Shown: piece by piece, positions 52,382-61,898 of the stretch | Layout: every line of letters begins with the position of its first letter | How positions within the stretch are numbered: the stretch's first letter is position 1 | Source: Chryseobacterium sp. Bi04 | Lineage (GTDB): Bacteria > Bacteroidota > Bacteroidia > Flavobacteriales > Weeksellaceae | Direction: 5' to 3' | Assembly (NCBI RefSeq): GCF_918698085.1 | Contig: NZ_CAKKLP010000017.1 | Location: 1-64,000 of the forward strand | Length of the DNA: 64,000 bases | The notes under the pieces: model-generated | Told to the model about the DNA's origin: nothing | The model's database searches: none | Seen by the model: only the letters and a program-made list of their open reading frames with translations | Translations under genes and position numbers: made by a program

Positions 52382-54655
52382 TGTTGGAAAAACGCAAGGG
52401 CGCAAAAGATTTTTATATACTTTACACGATAAGACGCAAGGATTTTATCTTCGATACAATTGAACGCTGCTCATCTAAAGCAGCAATATCATAAAACTTG
52501 CTGAATATCTTTGATTTTCTTGCGCCTTAAAAGCTGTTTATAATGAAATTTCTTTGCGCCTTCGCGTTTTTCCAACACTTTATAACATAAACCTCATTCA
52601 AATAATAGAATGTTGGAAACGCAAAGACGCAAAAGGTTTTACATACTTTATGCTATAAGACGCAAGGATTTTATCTATGATAAAATTGAGTGCTGCTCAT
52701 CTAAAACCACAAATATTCATTTGATAAACCTTGCTGAAAATCCTTGATTTTCTTGCACCTTAAAACAACATATTATTTATTTTTTCTTTGCGTCTTTGCG
52801 TTTTTCCAACACATTATAACATAAACCTCATTCAGATAATAGAATGTTGGAAACGCAAAGGCGCAAAGGGTTTTTACATACTTTATGCTATAAGACGCAA
52901 GGATTTTATCTTCGATAAAATTGAGTGCTGCTCATCTAAAACCACAAATATTCATTTGATAAACCTTGCTGAAAATCCTTGATTTTCTTGCACCTTAAAA
53001 GCTGTTTATAATGAAACTTCTTTGCGCCCTTGCGTTTTTCCAACACATTATAACATAAACCTCATTCAAATAATAGAATGTTGGAAACGCAAAGACGCAA
53101 AAGGTTTTACATACTTTATGCTATAAGACGCAAGGATTTTATCTATAATAAAATTGAATGCTGCTCATCTAAAGCAGCAATATCATAAAACTTGCTGAAA
53201 ATCTTTGATTTTCTTGCGCCTTAAAAGCTGTTTATAATGAAATTTCTTTGCGCCTTTGCGTTTTTCCAACACATTATAACATAAACCTCATTCAGATAAT
53301 AGAATGTTGGAAACGCAAAGGCGCAAAGGGTTTTTACATACTTTATGCTATAAGACGCAAGGATTTTATCTTCGATAAAATTGAGTGCTGCTCATCTAAA
53401 ACCACAAATATTCATTTGATAAACCTTGCTGAAAATCCTTGATTTTCTTGCACCTTAAAAGCTGTTTATAATGAAACTTCTTTGCGCCCTTGCGTTTTTC
53501 CAACACATTATAACATAAACCTCATTCAAATAATAGAATGTTGGAAACGCAAAGACGCAAAAGGTTTTACATACTTTATGCTATAAGACGCAAGGATTTT
53601 ATCTATGATAAAATTGAATGCTGCTCATCTAAAGCAGCAATATCATAAAACTTGCTGAAAATCTTTGATTTTCTTGCGCCTTAAAAGCTGTTTATAATGA
53701 AATTTCTTTGCGCCTTCCCGTTTTTCCAACACTTTATAACATAAACCTCATTCAAATAATAGAATGTTGGAAACGCAAAGACGCAAAAGGTTTTACATAC
53801 TTTATGCTATAAGACGCAAGGATTTTATCTTCGATACAATTGAGTGCTGCTCATCTAAAACCACAAATATTCATTTGATAAAACTTGCTGAAAATCTTTG
53901 ATTTTCTTGCGCCTTAAAAGCTGTTTATAATGAAATTTCTTTGCGCCTTCGCGTTTTTCCAACACATTATAACATAAACCTCATTCAAATAATAGAATAT
54001 TGGAAACGCAAAGACGCAAAGGGTTTTTACATACCTTATGCTATAAGACGCAAGGATTTTATCTTCGATACAATTGAACGCTGCTCATCTAAAGCAGCAA
54101 TATCATAAAACTTGCTGAAAATCTTTGATTTTCTTGTACCTTAAAAGCTGTTTAAAATGAAACTTCTTTGCGTCCTTGCGTTTTTCCAACACTTTATAAC
54201 ATAAACCTCATTCAAATAATAGAATGTTGGAAACGCAAAGACGCAAAAGGTTTTACATACTTTATGCTATAAGACGCAAGGATTTTATCTATGATAAAAT
54301 TGAGTGCTGCTCATCTAAAACCACAAATATTCATTTGATAAAACTTGCTGAAAATCCTTGATTCTCTTGCACCTTAAAAGCTATTTATAATGAAACTTCT
54401 TTGCGCCCTTGCGTTTTTCCAACACATTATAACATAAACCTCATTCAAATAATAGAATATTGGAAACGCAAAGACGCAAAGGGTTTTTACATACTTTATG
54501 CTATAAGACGCAAGGATTTTATCTTCGATACAATTGAACGCTGCTCATCTAAAGCAGCAATATCATAAAACTTGCTGAAAATCTTTGATTTTCTTGTACC
54601 TTAAAAGCTGTTTATAATGAAACTTCTTTGCATCCTTGCGTTTTTCCAACACATT
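52382..54655. repeat. ten-unit array of inverted-repeat-bounded elements
   Basis: Ten units of 226-234 bp begin at about 52382, 52611, 52845, 53079, 53305, 53539, 53765, 53998, 54225 and 54458. Each starts TGTTGGAAA-CGCAAAG and ends with the complement CTTTGCG...TTTTTCCAACA, giving terminal inverted repeats of 25-31 bp. A linker of about 33 bp (cattataacataaacctcat...) joins units. Two versions alternate: A has accacaaatattcatttgat, B has agcagcaatatcataaaac; the order is B A A B A B A B A B. An inner pair (ACGCAAGGATTTT with AAAATC...TTGCGCC) would give a long imperfect hairpin. ORFs of 64 codons inside are by-products of the repeat. Confidence 0.93.
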
Positions 54656-54708
54656 ATAAACTTCCTTTCCTAATTTCTAATTTTCTATTTTTGTCAAAAT
54701 CTTAAATC

Positions 54709-55143
54709 ATGTCACATCAAATAAGGCTTGCCACTACTGAAGATTATCCAAAAATCATGGAAATATGGGAATCTGCCGTAAAGGCTACCCACGATTTTCT
54801 TACTGAAGAAGATTTTAATTATTTCAAAGAAGCCATTCCAAGGGACTATCTACCCAACCTGGAAGTCTATGTAATTACTGAAAACAGCGAAAGTAAAGGC
54901 TTCTCATCCGTTGCTGAAGGCAATCTGGAAATGCTTTTCATCCATAATGACGTCCGTGGGAAAGGCTATGGAAAAGCTCTTTATCAATTCATGAAAGAGA
55001 AAACAGGCCTTACCAAAGTAGATGTTAACGAACAGAATCCACAGGCCATTGGATTCTATGAGAAGATGGGCTTCAAAACGATAGGAAGATCAGAAAAAGA
55101 CAGTTCAGGAAAGGAGTATCCACTTATTCATATGAGCTTATAA
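54709..55143 (+). CDS. GNAT family N-acetyltransferase (first of pair)
   Basis: A 144-residue acetyltransferase. It starts HQIRLATTEDYPKIMEIWES, and the acetyl-CoA loop is FIHNDVRGKGYGKALYQF (Q/RxxGxG/A pattern). The C-terminal VNEQNPQAIGFYEKMGF is typical of GNAT motif B. The substrate is unknown. It overlaps the next GNAT gene by one base (TAATG). Its promoter must lie in the last bases after the repeat array. Confidence 0.88.
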   Translation: MSHQIRLATTEDYPKIMEIWESAVKATHDFLTEEDFNYFKEAIPRDYLPNLEVYVITENSESKGFSSVAEGNLEMLFIHNDVRGKGYGKALYQFMKEKTGLTKVDVNEQNPQAIGFYEKMGFKTIGRSEKDSSGKEYPLIHMSL

Positions 55144-55610
55144 TGGAAAATTTCACTTTCATCAGTATTGAATCTGGTTCGGAAATTCCATACGGGCTGC
55201 TATTATTGGCAGATGAAACTGTAGAAGCTATTGACCGGTATATTTTCAAATCTGATATTTATCTTTTACAGAATGGTGTGGAGGATATTGCTGTTATGGC
55301 ATTGTACAAGAACAGCAATACCGAATTGGAAATTAAAAACATTGCTGTTGTAGAAAGCTATAGAAGCAAGGGAATAGGAAGTATTCTGATGAATAAAGCA
55401 AAAGAAATTGCAAAAGAACATGACTATAAAACTCTGACAGTTGGAACCTCGGATACCGGCTTCCAACAGATCAGATTTTATGAGAAAAACGGTTTCATTA
55501 AAAAGGGAATTCTTAGGGATTTTTTTATTGAAAATTATCCGGATCCTATTTATGAAAACGGATTACAAATGCGGGACATGGTTCTACTTACCCATCACCT
55601 TACGGAATAG
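55143..55610 (+). CDS. GNAT family N-acetyltransferase (second of pair)
   Basis: A 155-residue acetyltransferase: NIAVVESYRSKGIGSILMNK forms the acetyl-CoA loop, and TGFQQIRFYEKNGF forms the end of the fold. It is translationally coupled to the preceding GNAT gene through a TAATG overlap. The 3' end overlaps the convergent LysR gene by about 27 bp. The substrate cannot be predicted. Confidence 0.88.
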   Translation: MENFTFISIESGSEIPYGLLLLADETVEAIDRYIFKSDIYLLQNGVEDIAVMALYKNSNTELEIKNIAVVESYRSKGIGSILMNKAKEIAKEHDYKTLTVGTSDTGFQQIRFYEKNGFIKKGILRDFFIENYPDPIYENGLQMRDMVLLTHHLTE

Positions 55611-56483
55611 CCCCTTGATATGTTCTATTTCCGTTTGATAGTTGGTATTTTTCCGGCATCCGAAATACAGGGTATTTTCCAGCTTTTTTTTGCCTTCCCA
55701 GATCAGCTTTACATCTCCGCCGTCTATTTCGTTTTTGCATAAAAAATCAGGAACAACGGCTAGTCCTGCCCCTCCTTTTAAACAACGGATAATTGAGTTT
55801 AAATTGGGAACGATATAATTGGGTCTAAAATTCGGTTTGTGACCAAAGTTTAGGGTCCAAAATTGAAAAAGATGCTCCATGTCTCCTGTGGTTCCATACC
55901 ATTTTTCTTTTTTCAGCCACTCTTCTATCTGTTCTGCATTTTTTGTTTTCAACACTTTTTTAAAATCATCCGTATCCACCTCTTTTCCTCCAACAAGGAC
56001 AATCTGTTCAGAAGAAAATGCTTCATGCTCTATATTGGGAGAAGATCCTTTTTTAGGAGTGATGATAAGATCCAGAATTCCTTTATCCAGCTGATCAAGC
56101 ATTTCCGGATATTCCCCAAAGCTGATGATCAGATTAAAGGGCAGGGAAGAAACATATTGCTCTAAAGTCGTCTGAAAAGTTTCAAAACACATTCCCACAC
56201 TAATGGTCGGAGTATGTTTTTCCGTAGATTTCTGAAAATTTTTCTCTACATCTTCAAGTTTCGTGATAGGTTCGGCTACTGCATTAAACAATACTTTCCC
56301 CCGCTCCGTAGGAATCATCTTCCTGCCGGTTCTGTCGAACAGTTTATATCCTACATAAGCTTCCAATGAACTTAAATGTAAGCTCACTCCGGGCTGTGAT
56401 ATAAATAAAGCATCAGCAGCTCCTGTCAGAGTCCCGGTTTTATAGATCGCCTTAAAAGTACGGTACCATTCTAAATTGACCAT
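55584..56483 (-). CDS. LysR family transcriptional regulator
   Basis: A 299-residue regulator. The N-terminal helix-turn-helix is YRTFKAIYKTGTLTGAADAL followed by SQPGVSLHLSSLEAYVG, and an effector-binding domain follows (residues 90-290). The promoter has -7 TAGCTTTG (56508-56515) next to an AT-rich inverted repeat attaatattataat, likely for self-control. It lies near the divergent redox operon at 57529 but is separated from it by a phosphoesterase gene; control of that operon is an inference. Confidence 0.9.
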   Translation of the reverse strand: MVNLEWYRTFKAIYKTGTLTGAADALFISQPGVSLHLSSLEAYVGYKLFDRTGRKMIPTERGKVLFNAVAEPITKLEDVEKNFQKSTEKHTPTISVGMCFETFQTTLEQYVSSLPFNLIISFGEYPEMLDQLDKGILDLIITPKKGSSPNIEHEAFSSEQIVLVGGKEVDTDDFKKVLKTKNAEQIEEWLKKEKWYGTTGDMEHLFQFWTLNFGHKPNFRPNYIVPNLNSIIRCLKGGAGLAVVPDFLCKNEIDGGDVKLIWEGKKKLENTLYFGCRKNTNYQTEIEHIKGLFRKVMGK

Positions 56484-56523
56484 GAATTAATTATTAATAT
56501 TATAATACAAAGCTACAACATAA

Positions 56524-57270
56524 TTATAATATTAATACATTTTGATTTCTTAAAAACGAGGCATAATAATCAGGAATCTCGCTTTCCAGTATCTTAAGAA
56601 CGGTTTCATCAAGCGGATAGCTCAGTTGTATGATCTCCGGAATAATCTTTTCTTCATCTAAAGTAAGTATTACATATGAAGCTAATCTATTCTCTTCCTT
56701 AGAGCGGCCTACAGAGCCACAATTAACGGCCCAGCTATTATTATCAAACTGCTTTTTAAACGATAAATGAGTATGCCCCATCACAATAATATCAGATTTG
56801 GACTCTTCCAGCATTTTTATAAAAACCTCATCACTCTCAGATTTATACAGATAAGTATCATTACTCGATAGACTTGCGTGCATAAGCTGAATATTCCAGT
56901 GCTTCTTCCCTATTTTATAGTTTAATTTCAAATGAAAAGGAAGCTCAGAAAGAAACTTTTTATTTGATTCTGTAATGTGTTTTTTAGAATGATCAATAGC
57001 AACGAACCGGGCAAGAGTTTCTTCTTCGGTATGCTTAGATAATGGAACCACAGGAATATCGAAAGCAATCCTTTCGTCATGGTTTCCCATTAAACAGGGA
57101 ATATTCAGCTCTTTAATTTTTTCAGTCACTTCATTTCCCCATGGAGCAAAATCTACAAGATCTCCCAGACAGAATTTTTGACGGATTCCCCTTTTCTCTA
57201 TATCCTCCAACACCGAATTCAACGCAGGAAGATTTCCATGCACATCACTAAAAACTGCAATCTGTATCAT
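56524..57270 (-). CDS. metallophosphoesterase (YfcE-like/calcineurin fold)
   Basis: About 248 residues from MIQIAVFSDVHGN (57270); an upstream Met six codons earlier also is possible. The metal-binding motifs are in order: FSDVHGN, LGDLVDF, GNHDERI, MGHTHLSF and NCGSVGRS. The layout is that of cyclic or nucleotide phosphodiesterases and YfcE-type phosphatases. It acts in the cytosol; the substrate is unknown. Distance to the LysR gene is 40 bp, in the same direction. Confidence 0.88.
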   Translation of the reverse strand: MIQIAVFSDVHGNLPALNSVLEDIEKRGIRQKFCLGDLVDFAPWGNEVTEKIKELNIPCLMGNHDERIAFDIPVVPLSKHTEEETLARFVAIDHSKKHITESNKKFLSELPFHLKLNYKIGKKHWNIQLMHASLSSNDTYLYKSESDEVFIKMLEESKSDIIVMGHTHLSFKKQFDNNSWAVNCGSVGRSKEENRLASYVILTLDEEKIIPEIIQLSYPLDETVLKILESEIPDYYASFLRNQNVLIL

Positions 57271-57453
57271 ATTCATTCTGTTTATCATAACAAATGTACA
57301 AGAGAGAAAGGAATTTTGACTCAGATCTGATATGACATTTCACCATACAACCTTGAATAGTCTGTTTTTACCGCATCAATATAATCGTAGATTTTGTACA
57401 ACAGGCAAAGCACATTAATCTGAGACTACAAACTATCATTATTATAATAGTTC

Positions 57454-57501
57454 AGTATAATTTATACTATTTTTATTATACATAAATCCACCCTAACTTT
57501 G
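57454..57501 (+). promoter_or_regulatory. promoter of the redox operon with 15-bp palindrome
   Basis: The -7 box TAACTTTG (57494-57501) and -33 TTTT (57471-57474) are 19 bp apart. Immediately upstream lies AGTATAA-T-TTATACT (57454-57468), a 7+1+7 palindrome suitable for a dimeric regulator such as LysR. Confidence 0.6.
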
Positions 57502-57528
57502 CATCATAAAATGTAAACAATCATAAAA

Positions 57529-58143
57529 ATGAAAAAAGTATTAATCATCAACGGAGGGCAAAACTTTGGACATTCCGGAGGGAAATATAATGACACTATC
57601 GCAGAAAATACACTGGAGGTTCTAAAATCATTTGGCAATATAGAGGTAAAAGTAACCAACGTAAGTGAAGGATATGATAAACATGAGGAAGTGAAGAAAT
57701 TTGTTTGGGCAGATTATATCATTTACCATACTCCGATCTGGTGGTTTCAGCTTCCTAATGGCCTGAAAAAATATATTGATGAAGTTTTCACAGCAGGTCA
57801 TGCAAAAGGAATTTATATGAGTGACGGCAGAAATGCAGAAAATCCGGAGATCAATTACGGTACCGGAGGAATGCTTGGCGGTAGAAAATATATGCTGACT
57901 ACAAGCTGGAATGCTCCTGCAACGGCCTTTACACTTCCCGGAGAGTTTTTCAGCGAAAGAAATGTAGATGACGGACCGCTATTTGGTTTTCATAGAATGA
58001 ATGCTTTTGTTTCTCTAAAAAAAATGGAAAGCTTCCACTTTCATGATGTGGAAAAGAATGCCAATATAGAGCGCGATATGAAGCTGTACAGAGCGCATGT
58101 TAAAAATGTATTTGAACAGGAACTAAAACCACAATTAGCCTAA
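57529..58143 (+). CDS. MdaB-like NAD(P)H oxidoreductase
   Basis: A 204-residue flavodoxin-fold protein. Segments: LIINGGQNFGHSGGKYNDTI, YHTPIWWFQLPNGLKKYIDE and YGTGGMLGGRKYMLTTSWNA. These match the MdaB (modulator of drug activity B) quinone reductase group, FAD-dependent. First gene of a four-gene operon with an SDR, an ABM monooxygenase-like protein and a DJ-1-like protein; overlap TAATG to the next gene. Confidence 0.9.
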   Translation: MKKVLIINGGQNFGHSGGKYNDTIAENTLEVLKSFGNIEVKVTNVSEGYDKHEEVKKFVWADYIIYHTPIWWFQLPNGLKKYIDEVFTAGHAKGIYMSDGRNAENPEINYGTGGMLGGRKYMLTTSWNAPATAFTLPGEFFSERNVDDGPLFGFHRMNAFVSLKKMESFHFHDVEKNANIERDMKLYRAHVKNVFEQELKPQLA

Positions 58144-59027
58144 TGAAAAAAATACTCATAACAGGCATCACCGGTTATATTGGTGGTACTGTTGCAAAGA
58201 AACTGGTTGAAAAAAACTACAGTGTAACAGGGCTTGTCCGTAATGCAGCTGCTGCAGAAAAGCTACAGCAGCTAGGAATTGAATATATAATAGGTGATAT
58301 ACATGATGAAGCTGTTCTGAATGCTGCAGTTTCTAAAGTAGATGCCGTTATCCACACTGCTGATTCTGCTGATGACGCCTATGCAGCAGACAGTTTTATA
58401 AATGCTTTGGAAGGTAGTGGTAAAACTTTTATTTTCACCTCAGGCTCAGCCATCTTTGGAGGAAAAGAAAATGGAGAAAAAAATGACTTCATTTTCACAG
58501 AAGATTTCCCCCTGAATCCAAGACTGGAAATGGCTTCAAGGGTATTAATCAATAATTATGTTCTTCAATCTGCTAAAAAAAGGATAAGAAGCATAGTCAT
58601 TGTACCTACTATGGTTTACGGAGAGGGGCTGGGTCTGAAAAAAGACAGTATTCAGCTTCCGGCTTTAATCAATCTATCCAAAGAAAAAGGATTTGGGGTT
58701 TATTTTGGAAAAGGTGAAAACATATGGTCGAACCTTCATGTTGAGGATTTAGCAGATATGTATGTGCTTGCTTTGGAAAAAGCAAAAGCCGGTTCAATGT
58801 ACTATGCAGAAAACGGTTCTTCAACAATCAAAAATCTGGCTGAAAACATAAGTCTGCATTATCATTTACAACCTGCACAATCTGTCAGTATACAAGAAGC
58901 TGTACATACATTTGGTCCCGCAGGCGGATATTTCGGATTTGCTTCAAACAGCTTATGCAATTCCGACAAAGCAAGAACAGAATTGGGATGGAGCCCTCAA
59001 TATAAATCAATCGAAAATTTTATTTAA
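58143..59027 (+). CDS. NAD(P)-dependent epimerase / extended SDR protein
   Basis: A 294-residue Rossmann protein. The nucleotide loop is ITGITGYIGGTVAKKLVEKN (TGxxGxxG). The acidic/basic NADP determinant follows in LVRNAAAAE. Downstream motifs YGEGLGLKKD and NLHVEDLADMYVLALEK are typical of atypical or extended SDRs. The catalytic YxxxK is not obvious, so it may be an NmrA-like or UDP-sugar-type relative. It overlaps mdaB by 1 bp and is followed 1 bp later by the ABM gene. Confidence 0.85.
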   Translation: MKKILITGITGYIGGTVAKKLVEKNYSVTGLVRNAAAAEKLQQLGIEYIIGDIHDEAVLNAAVSKVDAVIHTADSADDAYAADSFINALEGSGKTFIFTSGSAIFGGKENGEKNDFIFTEDFPLNPRLEMASRVLINNYVLQSAKKRIRSIVIVPTMVYGEGLGLKKDSIQLPALINLSKEKGFGVYFGKGENIWSNLHVEDLADMYVLALEKAKAGSMYYAENGSSTIKNLAENISLHYHLQPAQSVSIQEAVHTFGPAGGYFGFASNSLCNSDKARTELGWSPQYKSIENFI

Positions 59028-59028
59028 T

Positions 59029-59316
59029 ATGAAAATTCACCTTACAGCCATAATAAAATCCAAAGAAGAACATCAGGCAGAAGTATTGGAAGTTCTTCAG
59101 AATATGGTAAAAGAAACAAGAAAAGAAGAGGCTTGCGAGCTGTATACCCTGCATCAGGGAATTGAAGATAAAAACCAGTTTGTTTTCTATGAAATCTGGA
59201 AAAGTGAAGAAGGGCTGGCACAGCATAATCAGCAGCTTTATATTCAGGCTTTCGGAGCTTTGGCAGATGAAAAGCTTCAGGAGAAACCTCAGATTTATAT
59301 CACAAATATTATATAA
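59029..59316 (+). CDS. antibiotic biosynthesis monooxygenase (ABM) domain protein
   Basis: A 95-residue protein. The start MKIHLTAIIKSKEE (59029) is chosen because the longer frame overlaps the SDR gene. The fold signature includes VLQNMVKETRKEEACELYTL followed by FVFYEIWKSEEGLAQHNQ. Such YgiN-like proteins are quinol monooxygenases or heme-degrading enzymes; coupling to MdaB favours quinone chemistry. Third gene of the operon. Confidence 0.85.
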   Translation: MKIHLTAIIKSKEEHQAEVLEVLQNMVKETRKEEACELYTLHQGIEDKNQFVFYEIWKSEEGLAQHNQQLYIQAFGALADEKLQEKPQIYITNII

Positions 59317-59318
59317 GT

Positions 59319-60071
59319 ATGAAAAAACTGGCACTTTTATGTCTTAGCCTGTTCACCATAGGATTTATTCAGGCACAACACCAAAAAACAAAACATATGA
59401 AAAAGAAAATTTTATTTGTCGTAACCAGCCATGATAAGAAAGGCAATACTGGTGAAGACACAGGATACTATTTGGGAGAAGTTTCTCATCCATGGGAAGT
59501 TCTTCACCAGGCGGGCTATGAGATCGACTTTGTAAGCCCTAAAGGCGGAACGCCTCCGGTAGATGGATTCGATCTAAAAGATCCTGTAAACAAAGAGTTT
59601 TGGGAAAATAAAGAATACAAAAATAAGATTGATCATTCTCTGACTCCATCCCAGGTTAATCCTAAAGATTATTCAACCATATTTTATGCAGGAGGGCATG
59701 GAGCAATGTGGGATTTTGCAGATAATACTGAATTAGCAAGTATCGCCTCAGCAATTTATGAAAATGGTGGTATTGTAGCAGGCGTATGCCATGGCCCTGC
59801 AGGTTTGGTTAATATCAAACTTAACAATGGGAAATACCTCGTTGACGGAAAGAGAATCAATGCTTTTACCAACGAAGAAGAATCGGAAGTAAAATTAACA
59901 GATGTTGTTCCCTTCTTATTGGAAAATAAACTGAAAGAAAGAGGAGCAAAATTTGAAAAATCAGGTCTTTGGCAGAATCATGTAGTAACGGACCAAAGAA
60001 TGATCACAGGACAGAATCCACAATCTGCAAAAAGCGTCGGAGAAGCAATTTTAAAAGAATTAAATAAATAA
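59319..60071 (+). CDS. DJ-1/PfpI family protein, exported
   Basis: A 250-residue protein. A signal peptide (residues 1-20, ending IQAQ) precedes the DJ-1/PfpI domain, which starts MKKKILFVVTSHDKKGNTGE. The nucleophile elbow is GVCHGPAGLV, with the Cys in the expected position, preceded by AGGHGAMWDFADN. The family includes glyoxalase III or deglycase and Hsp31-like chaperones. An internal Met at 59397 would give a cytosolic version. It ends the redox operon. Confidence 0.88.
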   Translation: MKKLALLCLSLFTIGFIQAQHQKTKHMKKKILFVVTSHDKKGNTGEDTGYYLGEVSHPWEVLHQAGYEIDFVSPKGGTPPVDGFDLKDPVNKEFWENKEYKNKIDHSLTPSQVNPKDYSTIFYAGGHGAMWDFADNTELASIASAIYENGGIVAGVCHGPAGLVNIKLNNGKYLVDGKRINAFTNEEESEVKLTDVVPFLLENKLKERGAKFEKSGLWQNHVVTDQRMITGQNPQSAKSVGEAILKELNK

Positions 60072-60213
60072 CAATTCATTTTTAATCCCAAAACCCAACA
60101 CTCAAGAAGTAAAAGTTAAGATGTTTGTGAAAAAGAATACTTATGTTCTCGATAACGCTCACAAATTTTACAATTAATACAGGACAGAGCTACTCCGTCT
60201 CATTGTTTTATAC

Positions 60214-60247
60214 AAAAAGAGCTTTTCAGTTTTGAAAAGCTCTTTTT
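60214..60247. terminator. terminator of the redox operon
   Basis: AAAAAGAGCTTTTC/GAAAAGCTCTTTTT perfect 14-bp stem with a short loop and T-run; about 140 bp past the DJ-1-like gene. Confidence 0.85.
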
Positions 60248-60317
60248 ATAAAGTAAATGGTAACCAATGATTTCATCCTCATGAATTTCTTTGCTTTCCC
60301 GCTTCCTTACTTTATTT

Positions 60318-60761
60318 CTATTTTGCAACCGGAAGATGGGTACTTATTGCAATTCTGTTCCATGCATTGATGGTTACAATAGCCATGATGATCTGTGCGA
60401 TCTGATTTTCATCAAAAATTGACTTAGCTTTTTGGAAAGTCTCTTCCGTCAATCCTGCATGACTGATTAAAGTGATCTCTTCTGTCATTTCCAACAGTAC
60501 CTGTTCCTCTTCTGTAAATAATTCTTTGGCTTCTCTCCATCCGTCAAGGATAAAAATTCTCTGAGTAGTTTCACCATATTTAATGGCATCTTTAGTGTGC
60601 ATATCAAGGCAAAAAGCACATTTATTAATCTGTGAAGCCCTGATTTTAATTAATTCCTTCTGGATATGGTTTAAAGAAATAGTCTGTAGGTATCCTTCCA
60701 GTCCCATCATCGCTTTATACGCTGCTGAATCTACTGTTGCAATATTTAATCTTGCGCTCAT
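60318..60761 (-). CDS. carboxymuconolactone decarboxylase (AhpD-like) family protein
   Basis: A 147-residue protein with the redox motif INKCAFCLDMHTKDA (CxxC followed by His), which defines AhpD-like alkylhydroperoxidases. The domain runs HIQKELIKIRASQINKC...LDMH. It is last of the Crp-DoxX-AhpD operon, 7 bp from the DoxX gene. Peroxide or electrophile detoxification in the cytosol is inferred. Confidence 0.9.
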   Translation of the reverse strand: MSARLNIATVDSAAYKAMMGLEGYLQTISLNHIQKELIKIRASQINKCAFCLDMHTKDAIKYGETTQRIFILDGWREAKELFTEEEQVLLEMTEEITLISHAGLTEETFQKAKSIFDENQIAQIIMAIVTINAWNRIAISTHLPVAK

Positions 60762-60768
60762 TATGATA

Positions 60769-61197
60769 TTATTTTTTGGTTAATTGATCTATACTAAAAG
60801 AATATTGTTGCTGAGAAGCCAATAAAAATGCCCCTGCACATCCTACCCAAACAGAATAATCAAGAGGGGCTTTAGCTCCCAATGCAATAGTCATTGACAC
60901 CGCAAAAATCAGCAGGAGAAGGCCGCTTCCATAGGCTGCAATTTTTGTTTTAAATCCTAAAATCAGCATCAGCGGAAGAAGGGTTTCCAAAAGTGTTGCT
61001 GCATATGCGGAAACCGTACTTAAAGCTTCAGGAAGAAAAAAAGTAAGTTTTCTTGTGTATACCTCAAAATTGGCCATATTCCCCCATGCAGCGTTGGCAC
61101 CCCAAAAACCAAATCTGTCTGCTACTGCAGAGAGCATAGTCACTGAAAGTGCTAATCTTAAAAATAACTGCGGAAATTGATTCTGTTGATTCATCAT
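60769..61197 (-). CDS. DoxX family membrane protein
   Basis: About 142 residues from MMNQQNQFPQLF (61197); a start at 61218 is also open. Four hydrophobic helices are visible, with the first preceded by FLRLALSVTMLSAVADRFG and the middle bearing LLETLLPLMLILGFKT, typical of DoxX. Such proteins are linked to membrane quinone or thiol redox. It sits between crp and ahpD genes, 7 bp before the latter. Confidence 0.85.
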   Translation of the reverse strand: MMNQQNQFPQLFLRLALSVTMLSAVADRFGFWGANAAWGNMANFEVYTRKLTFFLPEALSTVSAYAATLLETLLPLMLILGFKTKIAAYGSGLLLLIFAVSMTIALGAKAPLDYSVWVGCAGAFLLASQQQYSFSIDQLTKK

Positions 61198-61260
61198 TGT
61201 ATTGGCTTTTAATAACATGACAAATTTCCAAATTATAAATGATAAAAATCTTAAACTGGT

Positions 61261-61833
61261 TTAAGATCGTAATTTTGCTCTGATTTCGCTGAGATATTCC
61301 GGAGTAAGATTTAAAAAAGAAGCAATCAGATATTGTGGAATCCTTTGAATAAACCAAGGATATAATGTACTGAAATGAACATATAATTCTTCCCGCGACA
61401 TTTCATACAAATACCGTATTCTTCTCTCTGATGCGGCATATGCCCTTTGATAGATCATTCGGAAATAGCGTTCCATCATAGGATGCTTCTGCAGTAACAA
61501 CTCCTGATTTTCCAGGTCAATGACCAAAATGGAAGAGTGTTCCACTGCCTGAATAGAAAAATCAGACTGTATTTGTCTTTCATAAGCAAATGTATCCGTG
61601 ATCCACCAGTTTTCTATCGCAAATTCAGTAGTTTGCTCTACTCCTTTTTCATTGATAAAGAATTTTCTCAGACAGCCTTTATTAACAAAATACATATGTT
61701 TACAAATTTCTCCATCAAGCATTAAATTTTGTTTTTTCCTGACTTCCAGCACCTTAAAAAAAGAAAGAATAGAAATATATTCCTCTTCGGTTACACTGAT
61801 AAATTTGTCTAAATGTATCTTAAAACTATCCAT
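61261..61833 (-). CDS. Crp/Fnr family transcriptional regulator
   Basis: A 190-residue protein with an N-terminal cyclic-nucleotide-binding barrel (residues 15-115: EYISILSFFKVLEVRKKQNL, VNKGCLRKFFINEKG). The C-terminal helix-turn-helix includes IPQYLIASFLNLTPEYLSEI. It is short for the family but complete. First gene of the operon with doxX and ahpD, so it probably senses redox or a small ligand and controls them. Confidence 0.88.
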   Translation of the reverse strand: MDSFKIHLDKFISVTEEEYISILSFFKVLEVRKKQNLMLDGEICKHMYFVNKGCLRKFFINEKGVEQTTEFAIENWWITDTFAYERQIQSDFSIQAVEHSSILVIDLENQELLLQKHPMMERYFRMIYQRAYAASERRIRYLYEMSREELYVHFSTLYPWFIQRIPQYLIASFLNLTPEYLSEIRAKLRS

Positions 61834-61850
61834 CTTTAGATTTAAATACT

Positions 61851-61882
61851 CAAACTTAACTTTATTTTTTTAGTTTTACAAT
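61851..61882 (-). promoter_or_regulatory. promoter of the crp-doxX-ahpD operon
   Basis: -33 ATTG (61879-61882) and -7 TAAGTTTG (61851-61858) with a 20-bp spacer, about 18 bp before the crp start. Confidence 0.6.
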
Positions 61883-61898
61883 GACAAAATAGTAAATC

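Noticed and set aside
52788..53442. Two identical 64-codon ORFs at 52788-52982 and 53248-53442
   Set aside because: They are exactly one higher-order repeat (460 bp) apart and are by-products of the repeat array, not genes.
52382..54655. Array considered as CRISPR
   Set aside because: Units are 226-234 bp with internal similarity throughout; there are no 24-40 bp repeats with unique spacers and no cas genes nearby.
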